29,595 nt of DNA from Croceibacterium_A sp966112795 (GTDB lineage Bacteria > Pseudomonadota > Alphaproteobacteria > Sphingomonadales > Sphingomonadaceae): contig CBHWED010000012.1 in assembly GCA_966112795.1 (NCBI GenBank), forward strand, positions 1 through 29,595. Reading direction: 5' to 3'. Shown piece by piece: positions 1 to 6,841 of the stretch. Every line of letters starts with the position of its first letter. Positions within the stretch are counted from its first letter, which is position 1. Below the pieces are notes generated by a model that was not told the origin of the DNA, searched no databases, and was given only the letters and a program-made list of their open reading frames with translations. Position numbers and translations under genes: made by a program.

Positions 1-338
1 AGCCGCAGGCGCAGCTGCTTGGCGAGGCCCGCCGAGGCGCCGGCGGTGCCGACGGCGACGAGCACCGGGTCGCGGTCGAGGATGCTGGGCACGGTGAAGT
101 CGCACAGGTCCGGGCGATCGGTGACGTTGACCAGCACGCCGCGCGCCTTGAGCCGGACGGTGGCCAGCTCGGGCCGGTCGAGCGCGATGAAGGCCAGGCG
201 CGCTTCGCGGTCGTCGTCCTCGACGACGATGCCGCCCGCGCGCTCGACCAGGCGGCGCTTGGCCTCGGCGGCCTCGCCGTCTCCCAGCACGATCACCGGT
301 TGGCCGGCGATGCTGTGGAAGAGCGGGAGCGAACGCAT
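1..338 (-). CDS. Precorrin-2 dehydrogenase / sirohydrochlorin ferrochelatase N-terminal domain (partial)
   Basis: The gene starts at the ATG read from 338 on the minus strand and leaves the window at position 1 after about 112 codons, so only the N-terminus is visible. The protein begins MRSLPLFHSIAGQPVIVLGD, followed by a Rossmann-type nucleotide-binding start (VIVLGDGEAAEAKRRLVE). It continues through VLVNVTDRPDLCDFTVPSIL and the family signature VGTAGASAGLAKQLR. These are hallmarks of the CysG N-terminal/Met8 family, which oxidises precorrin-2 with NAD+ and usually inserts iron to make siroheme for sulfite or nitrite reductase. Whether a C-terminal SAM methyltransferase domain is fused cannot be seen, so no symbol is given. 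It lies 78 bases downstream of lysA on the same strand and could be read through from it. Confidence 0.85.
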   Translation of the reverse strand, partial: MRSLPLFHSIAGQPVIVLGDGEAAEAKRRLVERAGGIVVEDDDREARLAFIALDRPELATVRLKARGVLVNVTDRPDLCDFTVPSILDRDPVLVAVGTAGASAGLAKQLRLR

Positions 339-379
339 GAAGGGCACCCTACCCCGTTGGCTCTGCCTTAGCCACCGGC

Positions 380-399
380 CCCCTCCGTCCGCGGAGGGG
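380..399 (-). other. GC-rich hairpin between lysA and the siroheme gene
   Basis: CCCCTCCG (380-387) and CGGAGGGG (392-399) form a perfect 8-bp stem with a four-base loop, in the 78-base gap after lysA. No T-run follows on the minus strand, so it is not a standard intrinsic terminator. It may stabilise the lysA 3' end. Confidence 0.4.
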
Positions 400-416
400 A
401 CGCGTAACGGAGGAAC

Positions 417-1676
417 TCAATCCAGCCAGTCGGGCACGCGCTCGGCAGCCGTGATCTCTTCGGGAAGGATGCGGTCGGCGACCACCGCGTACCTGTCGCC
501 GTCGACCATGACCTCGGCGACGAAGCCGCGGCTGTTGTAGCTCGAGGCCATCGTCGCGCCGTAGGCGCCGGCGGTGCGGAACACCGCGAGGTCGCCGGCT
601 TCGACGCCCTCGATGTTGCGGCCCATGGCGAACGTGTCGCCGGTCTCGCAGATCGGGCCGACGATGTTGGCGGTCATCCGCCGGTTCGACGGGCGCACGG
701 CCTCGAAATCGTGCCACGAGCCGTAGAGCGCGGGCCGGGCGAGGTCGTTCATCGCCGCGTCGACGATCACGAACGGGTCGTTGATGCCGCGCTTCACGCG
801 GACCACCTTTGTCAGCAGGATCCCGGCGTTGCCGGCGATCACGCGGCCAGGCTCGAACATCAGCGTGACGTCCCAGCCCGCCGTGACGCGCGCGACCATC
901 GCGCCGTACTCGGCGGGGCTCGGCATCACGTCGCCGGGCTTGTAGGGCACGCCGAGGCCGCCGCCGAGATCGACATGGGTCACCTCGAGGCCCGCGGCGC
1001 GGACTTCGGCGAGCAGCTTGCCGAGCTTCTCGAACGCGCGCTCGAGCGGAGCGAGGTCGGAGAGCTGGCTGCCGATGTGGACCGCGAGGCCGCGCATCTG
1101 CAGGCCCGGGAGCCTGGCGAGGCGCGCGTAGATCGCGGCGGCTTCGCCGATCGGCACGCCGAACTTGTTGTCGGCCTTGCCGGTCGAGATCTTGTCGTGG
1201 GTGCCGGCGTCGACGTCGGGATTGACGCGCAGCGCGCAAGGCGCCGCCTGACCGCGTTCGGCGGCAAGCTCGGCGAGCTCCTCGCCCTCTTCCTCGGACT
1301 CGAGGTTGAACTGGCCGATCCCGGCGTCGAGCGCGCGGATCAGCTCCCAGTGCTGCTTGCCGACGCCCGAGAAGACGATGTCCTCGGCCGGCATGCCCGC
1401 GGCAAGCGCGCGCTGGAGCTCGCCACCCGAGACGACGTCGGCGCCGAAGCCTTCGCGTTGCATGACCTTGAGCACCGCGAGGTTGGGGTTGGCTTTCACC
1501 GCGAACGCGAGATGCACGCGCCCAAGTGGCTCAAGCGCTTCGCGGAACACGCGGGCATGCCGCTCGAGCGTGGCGCGCGAATAGACGTAGACCGGCGTGC
1601 CGACTTCGTCGGCGATGCGGGCGAGCGGGACGTCCTCGGCGTAAAGCTCGCCGTCACGAAGGTGGAAATGGTCCAT
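417..1676 (-). CDS. lysA: Diaminopimelate decarboxylase
   Basis: This PLP enzyme decarboxylates meso-diaminopimelate to L-lysine, the last step of lysine synthesis, in the cytoplasm. The 419-residue length is normal for LysA. The family landmarks are present in order: the PLP lysine K61 in FAVKANPN, HIGSQ at 200-204, the glycine-rich phosphate loop GGGLG at 238-242, EPGR at 275-278, CETGD at 343-347 supplying the active-site Cys from the second subunit, and AYGATMASSYNSR at 371-383. The ATG at 1676 gives the expected N-terminus and lies 15 bases after the stop of the small lipoprotein gene, so argH, lipoprotein and lysA look like one operon. Confidence 0.97.
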   Translation of the reverse strand: MDHFHLRDGELYAEDVPLARIADEVGTPVYVYSRATLERHARVFREALEPLGRVHLAFAVKANPNLAVLKVMQREGFGADVVSGGELQRALAAGMPAEDIVFSGVGKQHWELIRALDAGIGQFNLESEEEGEELAELAAERGQAAPCALRVNPDVDAGTHDKISTGKADNKFGVPIGEAAAIYARLARLPGLQMRGLAVHIGSQLSDLAPLERAFEKLGKLLAEVRAAGLEVTHVDLGGGLGVPYKPGDVMPSPAEYGAMVARVTAGWDVTLMFEPGRVIAGNAGILLTKVVRVKRGINDPFVIVDAAMNDLARPALYGSWHDFEAVRPSNRRMTANIVGPICETGDTFAMGRNIEGVEAGDLAVFRTAGAYGATMASSYNSRGFVAEVMVDGDRYAVVADRILPEEITAAERVPDWLD

Positions 1677-1691
1677 AAGTCTTTCTTGAGA

Positions 1692-1931
1692 TCAGCCTTC
1701 GGGCGGCAGGTCGAACGGGTCGTCCTCGCGCTCTTCGGACTGGCGGCGCAGCTCGACGGTGCGCACGGGCATCGCTTCGGGAGTCGGCTCGAGCAGCTCC
1801 GCTGCGGTCGGCCGGTCGGCGCGGCCGAACGGCGCTGGCGGGAGCGCCTTCCCCGCCTGCGGCTGGAGGTCGCGCTGCGCGCCGCAGGCGGCGAGCAGGA
1901 GCAGCAGGGCGAGAGGGGCGAGGCGAGTCAC
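1692..1931 (-). CDS. Small lipoprotein between argH and lysA (LptM-like)
   Basis: This 79-residue protein starts with GTG (1931), which overlaps the argH stop codon as GTGA, implying translational coupling. The N-terminus is a short lipoprotein signal (TRLAPLALLLLLAAC) with lipobox LAAC, so the mature protein should begin at a lipidated Cys at residue 16. The remainder is short, Pro- and acid-rich, and ends EEREDDPFDLPPEG. Small lipoproteins next to argH/lysA in proteobacteria are often assigned to LptM, the helper of LptDE maturation. The characteristic CGxKGPL start is only loosely matched here (CGAQRDLQP), so the function is inferred from position and lipobox. The long reading frame extending upstream in this frame lies inside argH and is not real. 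Confidence 0.75.
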   Translation of the reverse strand: MTRLAPLALLLLLAACGAQRDLQPQAGKALPPAPFGRADRPTAAELLEPTPEAMPVRTVELRRQSEEREDDPFDLPPEG

Positions 1932-3322
1932 GGGTGCAATCCTAGCGCCTCGCGTGCCTCGGCGATACGCTTGCGTACCTCGGCCGGCGCGGTGCCGCCG
2001 TGGCTCGCTCGTGCGGCCACCGAGGCTTCGACCGAGAGCGCCTTGTAGACGCCCTCGCCGATGCGCGCGTCGATCGCCTGGAGCTCGGCGAGCGGCAGGG
2101 CTTCGAGGGCGATGCCCTTGCTCTCGGCCAGCTTCACCGCGGCGCCGGTAATATGGTGCGCCTCGCGGAACGGCACGCCGGCTTCGCGGACGAGCCAGTC
2201 TGCCAGGTCGGTCGCGGTGGCATAGCCGAGCTCGGCGGCCTGGCGCATGCGGTCGGTGCGGAATTGGGTTGCCTCGACCATGCCGGTCATCGCGGCGATC
2301 GACAGGCCGAGCAGGCCGGCGGCCTCGAACACCGGCGGCTTGTCGTCCTGCATGTCCTTCGAATAGGCGAGCGGCAGGCCCTTCATCGTCACCATCAGCG
2401 CAACCGCGCAGCCGACGATGCGCCCGGCGTGGCCGCGGACGAGCTCGGCGGCGTCGGGGTTCTTCTTCTGCGGCATGATCGAGCTTCCCGTGCTCAGCGC
2501 GTCGGGCAGGCGGACGAAGCCGAACGGCTGGCTCGCCCAGATGATCATCTCTTCGGCGAGGCGCGAGAGGTGCAGCGCGCACTGCGATGCGGCCTGGAGG
2601 TAATCGAGCGCGAAGTCGCGGTCGGATACCGAGTCGAGGCTGTTCGCGGTCGGGCCGGCGAAGCCGAGCGCCTGCGCGGTCATCTTGCGGTCGATCGGGA
2701 AGCCGGTGCCGGCTAGCGCGGCAGAGCCGAGCGGGCACTGGTTGAGCCGCGCGCGCGCATCGGCGAAGCGCGAGCGGTCGCGGCGGATCATCTCGTAGTA
2801 GGCGAGCAGGTGATGGCCGAGAGTGACCGGCTGCGCGGTCTGCAGGTGGGTGAAGCCGGGCATGATGCTCTCGGCGTGCTCTTCGGCGCGGGTGACCAGC
2901 GCGCGCTGGAGCGCCTCGAGCCCGGCGTCGGCCTGGTCGATCGCGTCGCGGACCCACAGCCTGAAGTCGGTCGCGACCTGGTCGTTGCGGCTGCGCGCGG
3001 TGTGCAGGCGCCCGGCCGCCGGGCCGATCAGCTCGGCGAGGCGGCTCTCGGTGGTCATGTGGATGTCCTCGAGCGCCCAGTCCTCGGGCACGCCGTCGCG
3101 CTCGTACTCGGCGGCGACCTGGTCGAGGCCGTCGGTGATCGCGACGGCGTCCTCGCCGCTGATCACCCCGCAGGCGCCGAGCATCGCCGCGTGGGCCTTG
3201 CTTGCGGCGACGTCCTGCCGCCACAGCGCCTTGTCGAACGGGATCGAGGCGTTAATCTCGCGCATGATCGCGCTCGGCCCTTCGGCGAAGCGCCCGCCCC
3301 ACATCCGGTTGGAGCCCGACAT
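1928..3322 (-). CDS. argH: Argininosuccinate lyase
   Basis: The enzyme splits argininosuccinate into arginine and fumarate, the final arginine step. At 464 residues it has the normal length of the fumarase/aspartase superfamily member ArgH. Visible motifs are HTARSRNDQ at 107-115, GFTHLQTAQP at 156-165 and the superfamily signature GSSIMPQKKNPD at 279-290, with the catalytic serine at 281. The ATG at 3322 gives MSGSNRMWGGRFAEGP, with GAGG upstream. A shorter start at 3304 (MWGGRF) is possible but lacks this site. The reading frame stays open for another 380 bases upstream, but that part is antisense to the lipoprotein gene. The start codon overlaps that of the divergent TlpA-family gene in a CATG. 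Confidence 0.97.
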   Translation of the reverse strand: MSGSNRMWGGRFAEGPSAIMREINASIPFDKALWRQDVAASKAHAAMLGACGVISGEDAVAITDGLDQVAAEYERDGVPEDWALEDIHMTTESRLAELIGPAAGRLHTARSRNDQVATDFRLWVRDAIDQADAGLEALQRALVTRAEEHAESIMPGFTHLQTAQPVTLGHHLLAYYEMIRRDRSRFADARARLNQCPLGSAALAGTGFPIDRKMTAQALGFAGPTANSLDSVSDRDFALDYLQAASQCALHLSRLAEEMIIWASQPFGFVRLPDALSTGSSIMPQKKNPDAAELVRGHAGRIVGCAVALMVTMKGLPLAYSKDMQDDKPPVFEAAGLLGLSIAAMTGMVEATQFRTDRMRQAAELGYATATDLADWLVREAGVPFREAHHITGAAVKLAESKGIALEALPLAELQAIDARIGEGVYKALSVEASVAARASHGGTAPAEVRKRIAEAREALGLHP

Positions 3323-3905
3323 GTCCCGATTGTCCCTCGTTTCGCTCACGTGCGCGTTCGCCCTCGTTACGGCGGGGTGCGATAGGCAAAGCGAGGAAGC
3401 CGCGCAACCTGAAGCGGCGGGCGATGCGGGGACCGAGCTCGCGGGCACGATCGACCGCAGCTTCGCGGGGCAGCCGCTGCCGGCGGTCGAGCTCAGCGAC
3501 GCTACCGGCGCCAAGCTCGCCACCGCCGAGCTCAAGGGCACGCCGGTGCTGCTCAACTTGTGGGCGACCTGGTGTGTGCCGTGCGTGGCCGAGATGCCCA
3601 AGCTCGACGAGCTCGCCGGCGAGCTTGGCGACAGTGTCAAAGTGGTCACGGTGAGCCAGGACATGAACGGGGCCGAGGCGGTCGGGCCGTTCTTCGCCGA
3701 GCGCAAGTTCGCCCACCTGCCGCAGTGGCTCGATCCGAAGAACTCGCTGGCGATCGCCTACGGCGGGGGCAGCGGGCTGCCGTTGACGGTGCTGCTCGAC
3801 GCCGAGGGCAAGGAGATCTGGCGTGTCGCCGGCGGGTACGACTGGTCGACCGCCGAGGCACGCGAGGCGGTGGCCGAGGCCACCGCGGGGGTGGCCAAGA
3901 CGTGA
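3321..3905 (+). CDS. TlpA-family thioredoxin-like lipoprotein
   Basis: This is a 194-residue membrane-anchored thiol-disulfide protein. The signal sequence MSRLSLVSLTCAFALVTAGC has a lipobox (TAGC) with the lipidated Cys at residue 20. A thioredoxin fold of the TlpA/ResA type follows: GTPVLLNLWATWCVPC with active-site C85 and C88, EMPKLDEL after it, and the cis-proline region GLPLTVLLD with P154. Proteins of this kind reduce disulfides outside the inner membrane, often for cytochrome c maturation or to protect other exported proteins. The ATG at 3321 has GGAG six bases upstream and shares CATG with the argH start. The next gene begins within its stop codon, so the two are probably co-translated. 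The redox partner is unknown. Confidence 0.9.
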   Translation: MSRLSLVSLTCAFALVTAGCDRQSEEAAQPEAAGDAGTELAGTIDRSFAGQPLPAVELSDATGAKLATAELKGTPVLLNLWATWCVPCVAEMPKLDELAGELGDSVKVVTVSQDMNGAEAVGPFFAERKFAHLPQWLDPKNSLAIAYGGGSGLPLTVLLDAEGKEIWRVAGGYDWSTAEAREAVAEATAGVAKT

Positions 3906-4666
3906 CCAGCCAGCTCGAGCTCGACCGGCGGCGAATGCTCGCCGGGATGGCGCTCGGGCTTGGCGGCGTGGCGCTCGCCGCGTGCGGTGGGCGTGCCGGG
4001 GCGCAGGCGGCGGATGCATGTCGCCTGTCGCCGACCGAGACGCGCGGCCCGTTTCCGGCCGACGGCAGCAATGCAGGCCGGCGGCCGGTCAACGTGCTGG
4101 CGATGGACGGCGTGGTCCGCAGCGACTTGCGGCCAAGCTTCGCCGGGATGAGCGGCCGGGCCGACGGGGTAGCGCTCGAACTCGAGCTCTTGCTTGCGCG
4201 CGAGGCCGGCTGCGCGGCCTTGCCCGGCCTCGCGCTCTACCTGTGGCAGAACGATGCCGCGGGGGCCTACTCGCTCTACGACCTGCCGGCGGAGAACTAC
4301 TTGCGCGGACTGCAGCCGGCGGATGCGCAGGGGCACGTGCGGTTCGGCGCGATCGTGCCCGGCTGCTACGGCGGGCGCTATCCGCATTGCCATTTCGAGG
4401 TGTTCGCCAGCACCGCGGCCGCGCTGCGCGGCGAAGCACCGCTGCTGGTCTCGCAGCTCGCCTTTCCCGAAGCCGAATGCCGCGCGATCTACCGTGCCGA
4501 CGCGCGCTACGGCGAGTCGCTCGGCAACCTCGAGCGGCAGCCGCTCGCGCGCGACTTCGTGTTCGCCGACGCCGATCCCGCCGGTCGCGCGCGGCAGACG
4601 ATCGTGCTGACCGGCGACCCGCAGCGCGGCTATCGGGGAACGGCCACCGTCATCGTGGACGGGTGA
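3902..4666 (+). CDS. Exported intradiol ring-cleavage dioxygenase-like protein
   Basis: This 254-residue protein starts with GTG, overlapping the previous stop as GTGA, with GGTGG seven bases upstream. Its N-terminus is a twin-arginine-like signal (DRRRMLAGMALGLGG) ending in LAAC, so it may be a Tat-exported lipoprotein with Cys at residue 28. The mature part opens with CRLSPTETRGPF, the usual beginning of exported intradiol-dioxygenase-like proteins. It carries GAIVPGCYGGRYPHCHFEVF at 149-168, which supplies the typical Tyr (Y156 or Y160) and His-x-His (H162, H164) non-haem Fe(III) ligands. Family members open catechol-type rings with O2, but the substrate here is unknown and an extracytoplasmic location is unusual for central aromatic catabolism. 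It overlaps the convergent FAD monooxygenase by 17 bases. Confidence 0.82.
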   Translation: MTSQLELDRRRMLAGMALGLGGVALAACGGRAGAQAADACRLSPTETRGPFPADGSNAGRRPVNVLAMDGVVRSDLRPSFAGMSGRADGVALELELLLAREAGCAALPGLALYLWQNDAAGAYSLYDLPAENYLRGLQPADAQGHVRFGAIVPGCYGGRYPHCHFEVFASTAAALRGEAPLLVSQLAFPEAECRAIYRADARYGESLGNLERQPLARDFVFADADPAGRARQTIVLTGDPQRGYRGTATVIVDG

Positions 4667-5879
4667 GCGCGGCGTAGTCGGGCAGGGCCAGGCCGAGCCG
4701 TCCGAGCGGATCGCCGACGAGCCCGCCGACCAGCGCGGCCTGGATGCGCGGTCCGGGCCCGATGCGCGAAAGCGGCGCCAGCACCATGTCGCGCAGCAGC
4801 GCCGGCAGCGCCGCGTCGCTCTGGTACAGCGGGGTGAACAGCGCGGTCAGCCGCTGGTACAGCCGGACATGCCCGCGCCGCAGCGCGACCGCATGCGCGA
4901 GGCGCTGGCCAAGCGGCGCGTGGCCGGCGAGGCCTTGCGCGAGCGCCCAGGCGTCGAGCAGCGCCATGTTCGCGCCCTGGCCGAGCTGCGGGCTCGCCGA
5001 ATGCCACGCATCGCCGATGTGAATCAGCCGGTCCTCGACCGGATTCCGCGCCGAGCGATGCGCATAGCGCGCGAAAGTCAGGGCGGCGGGATCGTCGATC
5101 TGCTCGAGCAACCCCGCGCAGTCGGGCCACAACGCCCGCAGCTCGTCCTTCCACGGCGCCAGTCCGCGCTCCTGCCAGCGGGCGAACGCATCGGCGCGCA
5201 ACGACCAGAACAGCGACAGCTCGCGCGCTGTCCCGCCCCGGCGCGCGCCGGTCGGCAGCACGCCCGCCATGCGCCAGGCGCGCTCGTAGCGTTGCTCGAG
5301 CCGGTCCTCGCGAAACGGCCCGCCGGCAGGCCACGGCAAGGTCGTCCACAGCGCGCCGTAGGGCAGCCAGCCGTCGTCGCGCGGCACCAGCGGCGTGGCG
5401 ACACCGAGCGCGTCGACCACCAAGTCGTGTAACGGCGACGACTCGCCGTCGGCGAAGCGCACGCGGCGGCCGCGGGCACCGAGCTCGGAGCCGGCAATGG
5501 CGCGGCCGGTCCGCACGCCCACCCCGGCAGCAAGCACCGCATCGTACAGCGCGCCGAACAGGCTCGCGCGGTGGATGCCGATCCCGAACAGGCCGGCCGT
5601 GACGGAGTCCTCGTAGCGCGCATCGAGCACCGTCTCGCCGAGCGCGTTGAGGCCGAAGAGACGGGTCACGGCCGCGCCGCTGGCAGCGATCTCGCCGGCC
5701 AGGCCGAGCCGTTCGAGCACCGCGAGCCCGGTCGGCTGGATCATCAGCCCGGAAGCGAGCGGCCGCGGCTCGGCGAAGCGTTCGTAGAGCGTCACCGCGT
5801 GCCCTTGCCGATGCAGCAGCAGCGCGGCGGCGAGGCCGGCGATGCCGCAGCCGGCGATGGCAATGTCGAGATCCCCCAT
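4650..5879 (-). CDS. FAD-dependent monooxygenase (UbiH/PHBH type)
   Basis: This 409-residue flavoprotein of the aromatic hydroxylase class is predicted to hydroxylate an aromatic or related substrate with NAD(P)H and O2. The ADP-binding motif GCGIAG is at 10-15, with E33 for the adenine ribose. The second FAD motif HIGDAWHSASPQLGQGANMAL is at 287-306. The middle DG motif is altered: residues 153-160 read LVVDALGV, where many relatives have a G-A-D-G core. No membrane segment is evident. It follows the unknown membrane-protein gene by 35 bases on the same strand and ends inside the convergent dioxygenase gene. Hydroxylation and ring cleavage would fit one aromatic pathway, but the predicted cellular locations differ. 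Confidence 0.88.
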   Translation of the reverse strand: MGDLDIAIAGCGIAGLAAALLLHRQGHAVTLYERFAEPRPLASGLMIQPTGLAVLERLGLAGEIAASGAAVTRLFGLNALGETVLDARYEDSVTAGLFGIGIHRASLFGALYDAVLAAGVGVRTGRAIAGSELGARGRRVRFADGESSPLHDLVVDALGVATPLVPRDDGWLPYGALWTTLPWPAGGPFREDRLEQRYERAWRMAGVLPTGARRGGTARELSLFWSLRADAFARWQERGLAPWKDELRALWPDCAGLLEQIDDPAALTFARYAHRSARNPVEDRLIHIGDAWHSASPQLGQGANMALLDAWALAQGLAGHAPLGQRLAHAVALRRGHVRLYQRLTALFTPLYQSDAALPALLRDMVLAPLSRIGPGPRIQAALVGGLVGDPLGRLGLALPDYAALTRPR

Positions 5880-5914
5880 GCGCGACCGGCTTTACCCGTT
5901 CGGCAGGACTCCGC

Positions 5915-6595
5915 CTAGCGGTGCGGGTCGTCCGACGGATCGTCGGCCGCGCTCGCGGCGACGCCCATGCCCATACCCATCCCGGCGCCACCCATGCCGC
6001 CCATGCCACCTCCGCCGCCGCCCTTCCGGCCGCCCTCGCCGCCCTGCCCCTTGCCGCCGCCCGCAGCTCCGGGGCGCGCAGGCCCCTGGGCGGGGATCGC
6101 GAGATCGGCGGGGACCGGATCGAGATCGAGCGCGTGGCGGATGAAGGCGCGCAGCGAGACCACCAGCTCATGCACGTGCACGGGCCGTCCCTCGACCAGC
6201 TCGCGCGCGGCGAGCCCGGCGAGGCGGACGTGTTCCTCGGTGCCGAGCAGTATGACGTCGGACAACGCCGCTTCGACCGCGTCGCGGATGCGGCGCGGTC
6301 GATCGGAGCCGGTTGCCGCCGTGGCATCCTCACCAGCCCCCTCGGTCGAGCGCAGGAGGTCGCGCAAGTGGCGCGGATCGACCGCGAGATCGCCGGTGAA
6401 CGATCCGCCGAGCGTCTTGTAGGCCGCGATCAGAGTGCGCAGCCGTTCGTTGATCTGCCGGTTGAGCCGCTCGCGGCGCTGCTGGATGGTCATCATCGCC
6501 AGCAGGCGGATGCCGACACCGATCAGCGTGACCAGCGCCAATGCGCCGAGGGTGCTGAGCAGGCCTTGCCACGAGGTGAGATCGAGGTTGCGCAT
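5915..6595 (-). CDS. Unknown one-pass membrane protein with Gly/Met-rich tail
   Basis: I do not recognise a characterised family. The 226-residue protein has a hydrophobic segment at about 12-36 (LLSTLGALALVTLIGVGIRLL), then a basic amphipathic stretch rich in Arg and Gln (IQQRRERLNRQINERLRTL). A helical domain to about 170 contains DAVEAALSDVILLGTEEHVRLA. The C-terminus (177-211) is low complexity, made of Gly with Lys and then Gly-Met repeats, ending in an acidic/His stretch. The topology suggests a short N-terminal anchor with a cytoplasmic body. The ATG at 6595 is the first good start, with a weak ribosome site. It sits upstream of the FAD monooxygenase and divergent from the TonB-receptor promoter. 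Confidence 0.75.
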   Translation of the reverse strand: MRNLDLTSWQGLLSTLGALALVTLIGVGIRLLAMMTIQQRRERLNRQINERLRTLIAAYKTLGGSFTGDLAVDPRHLRDLLRSTEGAGEDATAATGSDRPRRIRDAVEAALSDVILLGTEEHVRLAGLAARELVEGRPVHVHELVVSLRAFIRHALDLDPVPADLAIPAQGPARPGAAGGGKGQGGEGGRKGGGGGGMGGMGGAGMGMGMGVAASAADDPSDDPHR

Positions 6596-6736
6596 CGCCG
6601 AAACGTGGCCCCCTCGCTCGCAAAAGTCACGCGGCGCCTAAGGTTGCGCGCCGCCGGTCGCGCACGCGTATATGCGGCACAAATGTCACAATCTCCACCT
6701 GAGTTAACTCGGCGGCGACAGAAAGGACCACCTCGG

Positions 6737-6771
6737 TTGACAACCGCGCACGATTGTTGTTAGCGCTACCT
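6737..6771 (+). promoter_or_regulatory. Promoter with overlapping LacI-type operator ahead of the TonB receptor
   Basis: A consensus -35 box TTGACA lies at 6737-6742. The palindromic element TGTTAGCGCTACCT at 6758-6771 covers the place where a -10 would fall. Its core TAGCGCTA is perfectly symmetrical and it matches 12 of 14 bases of the perfect copy at 6910-6923. A regulator binding here would block RNA polymerase. The receptor start is 70 bases further on, with GGAGG upstream of it. This is the main content of the 246-base gap 6596-6841; the rest shows nothing clear. Confidence 0.65.
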
Positions 6772-6841
6772 TTACGAGTCGACTAGAGGACTCAGGTTTC
6801 GCGGCCGATCGTCGGCTGGCGATTGTGGGGAGGAATTACTG

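Noticed and set aside
2823..3905. Long plus-strand frame through argH joined to the TlpA-family protein
   Set aside because: The part before 3321 is antisense to conserved argH; the signal peptide and ribosome site set the start at 3321.
4169..4177. GGTAGCGCT resembling the LacI-type operator
   Set aside because: Only one half matches, it lies in the middle of the dioxygenase-like gene, and it has no partner site or promoter.
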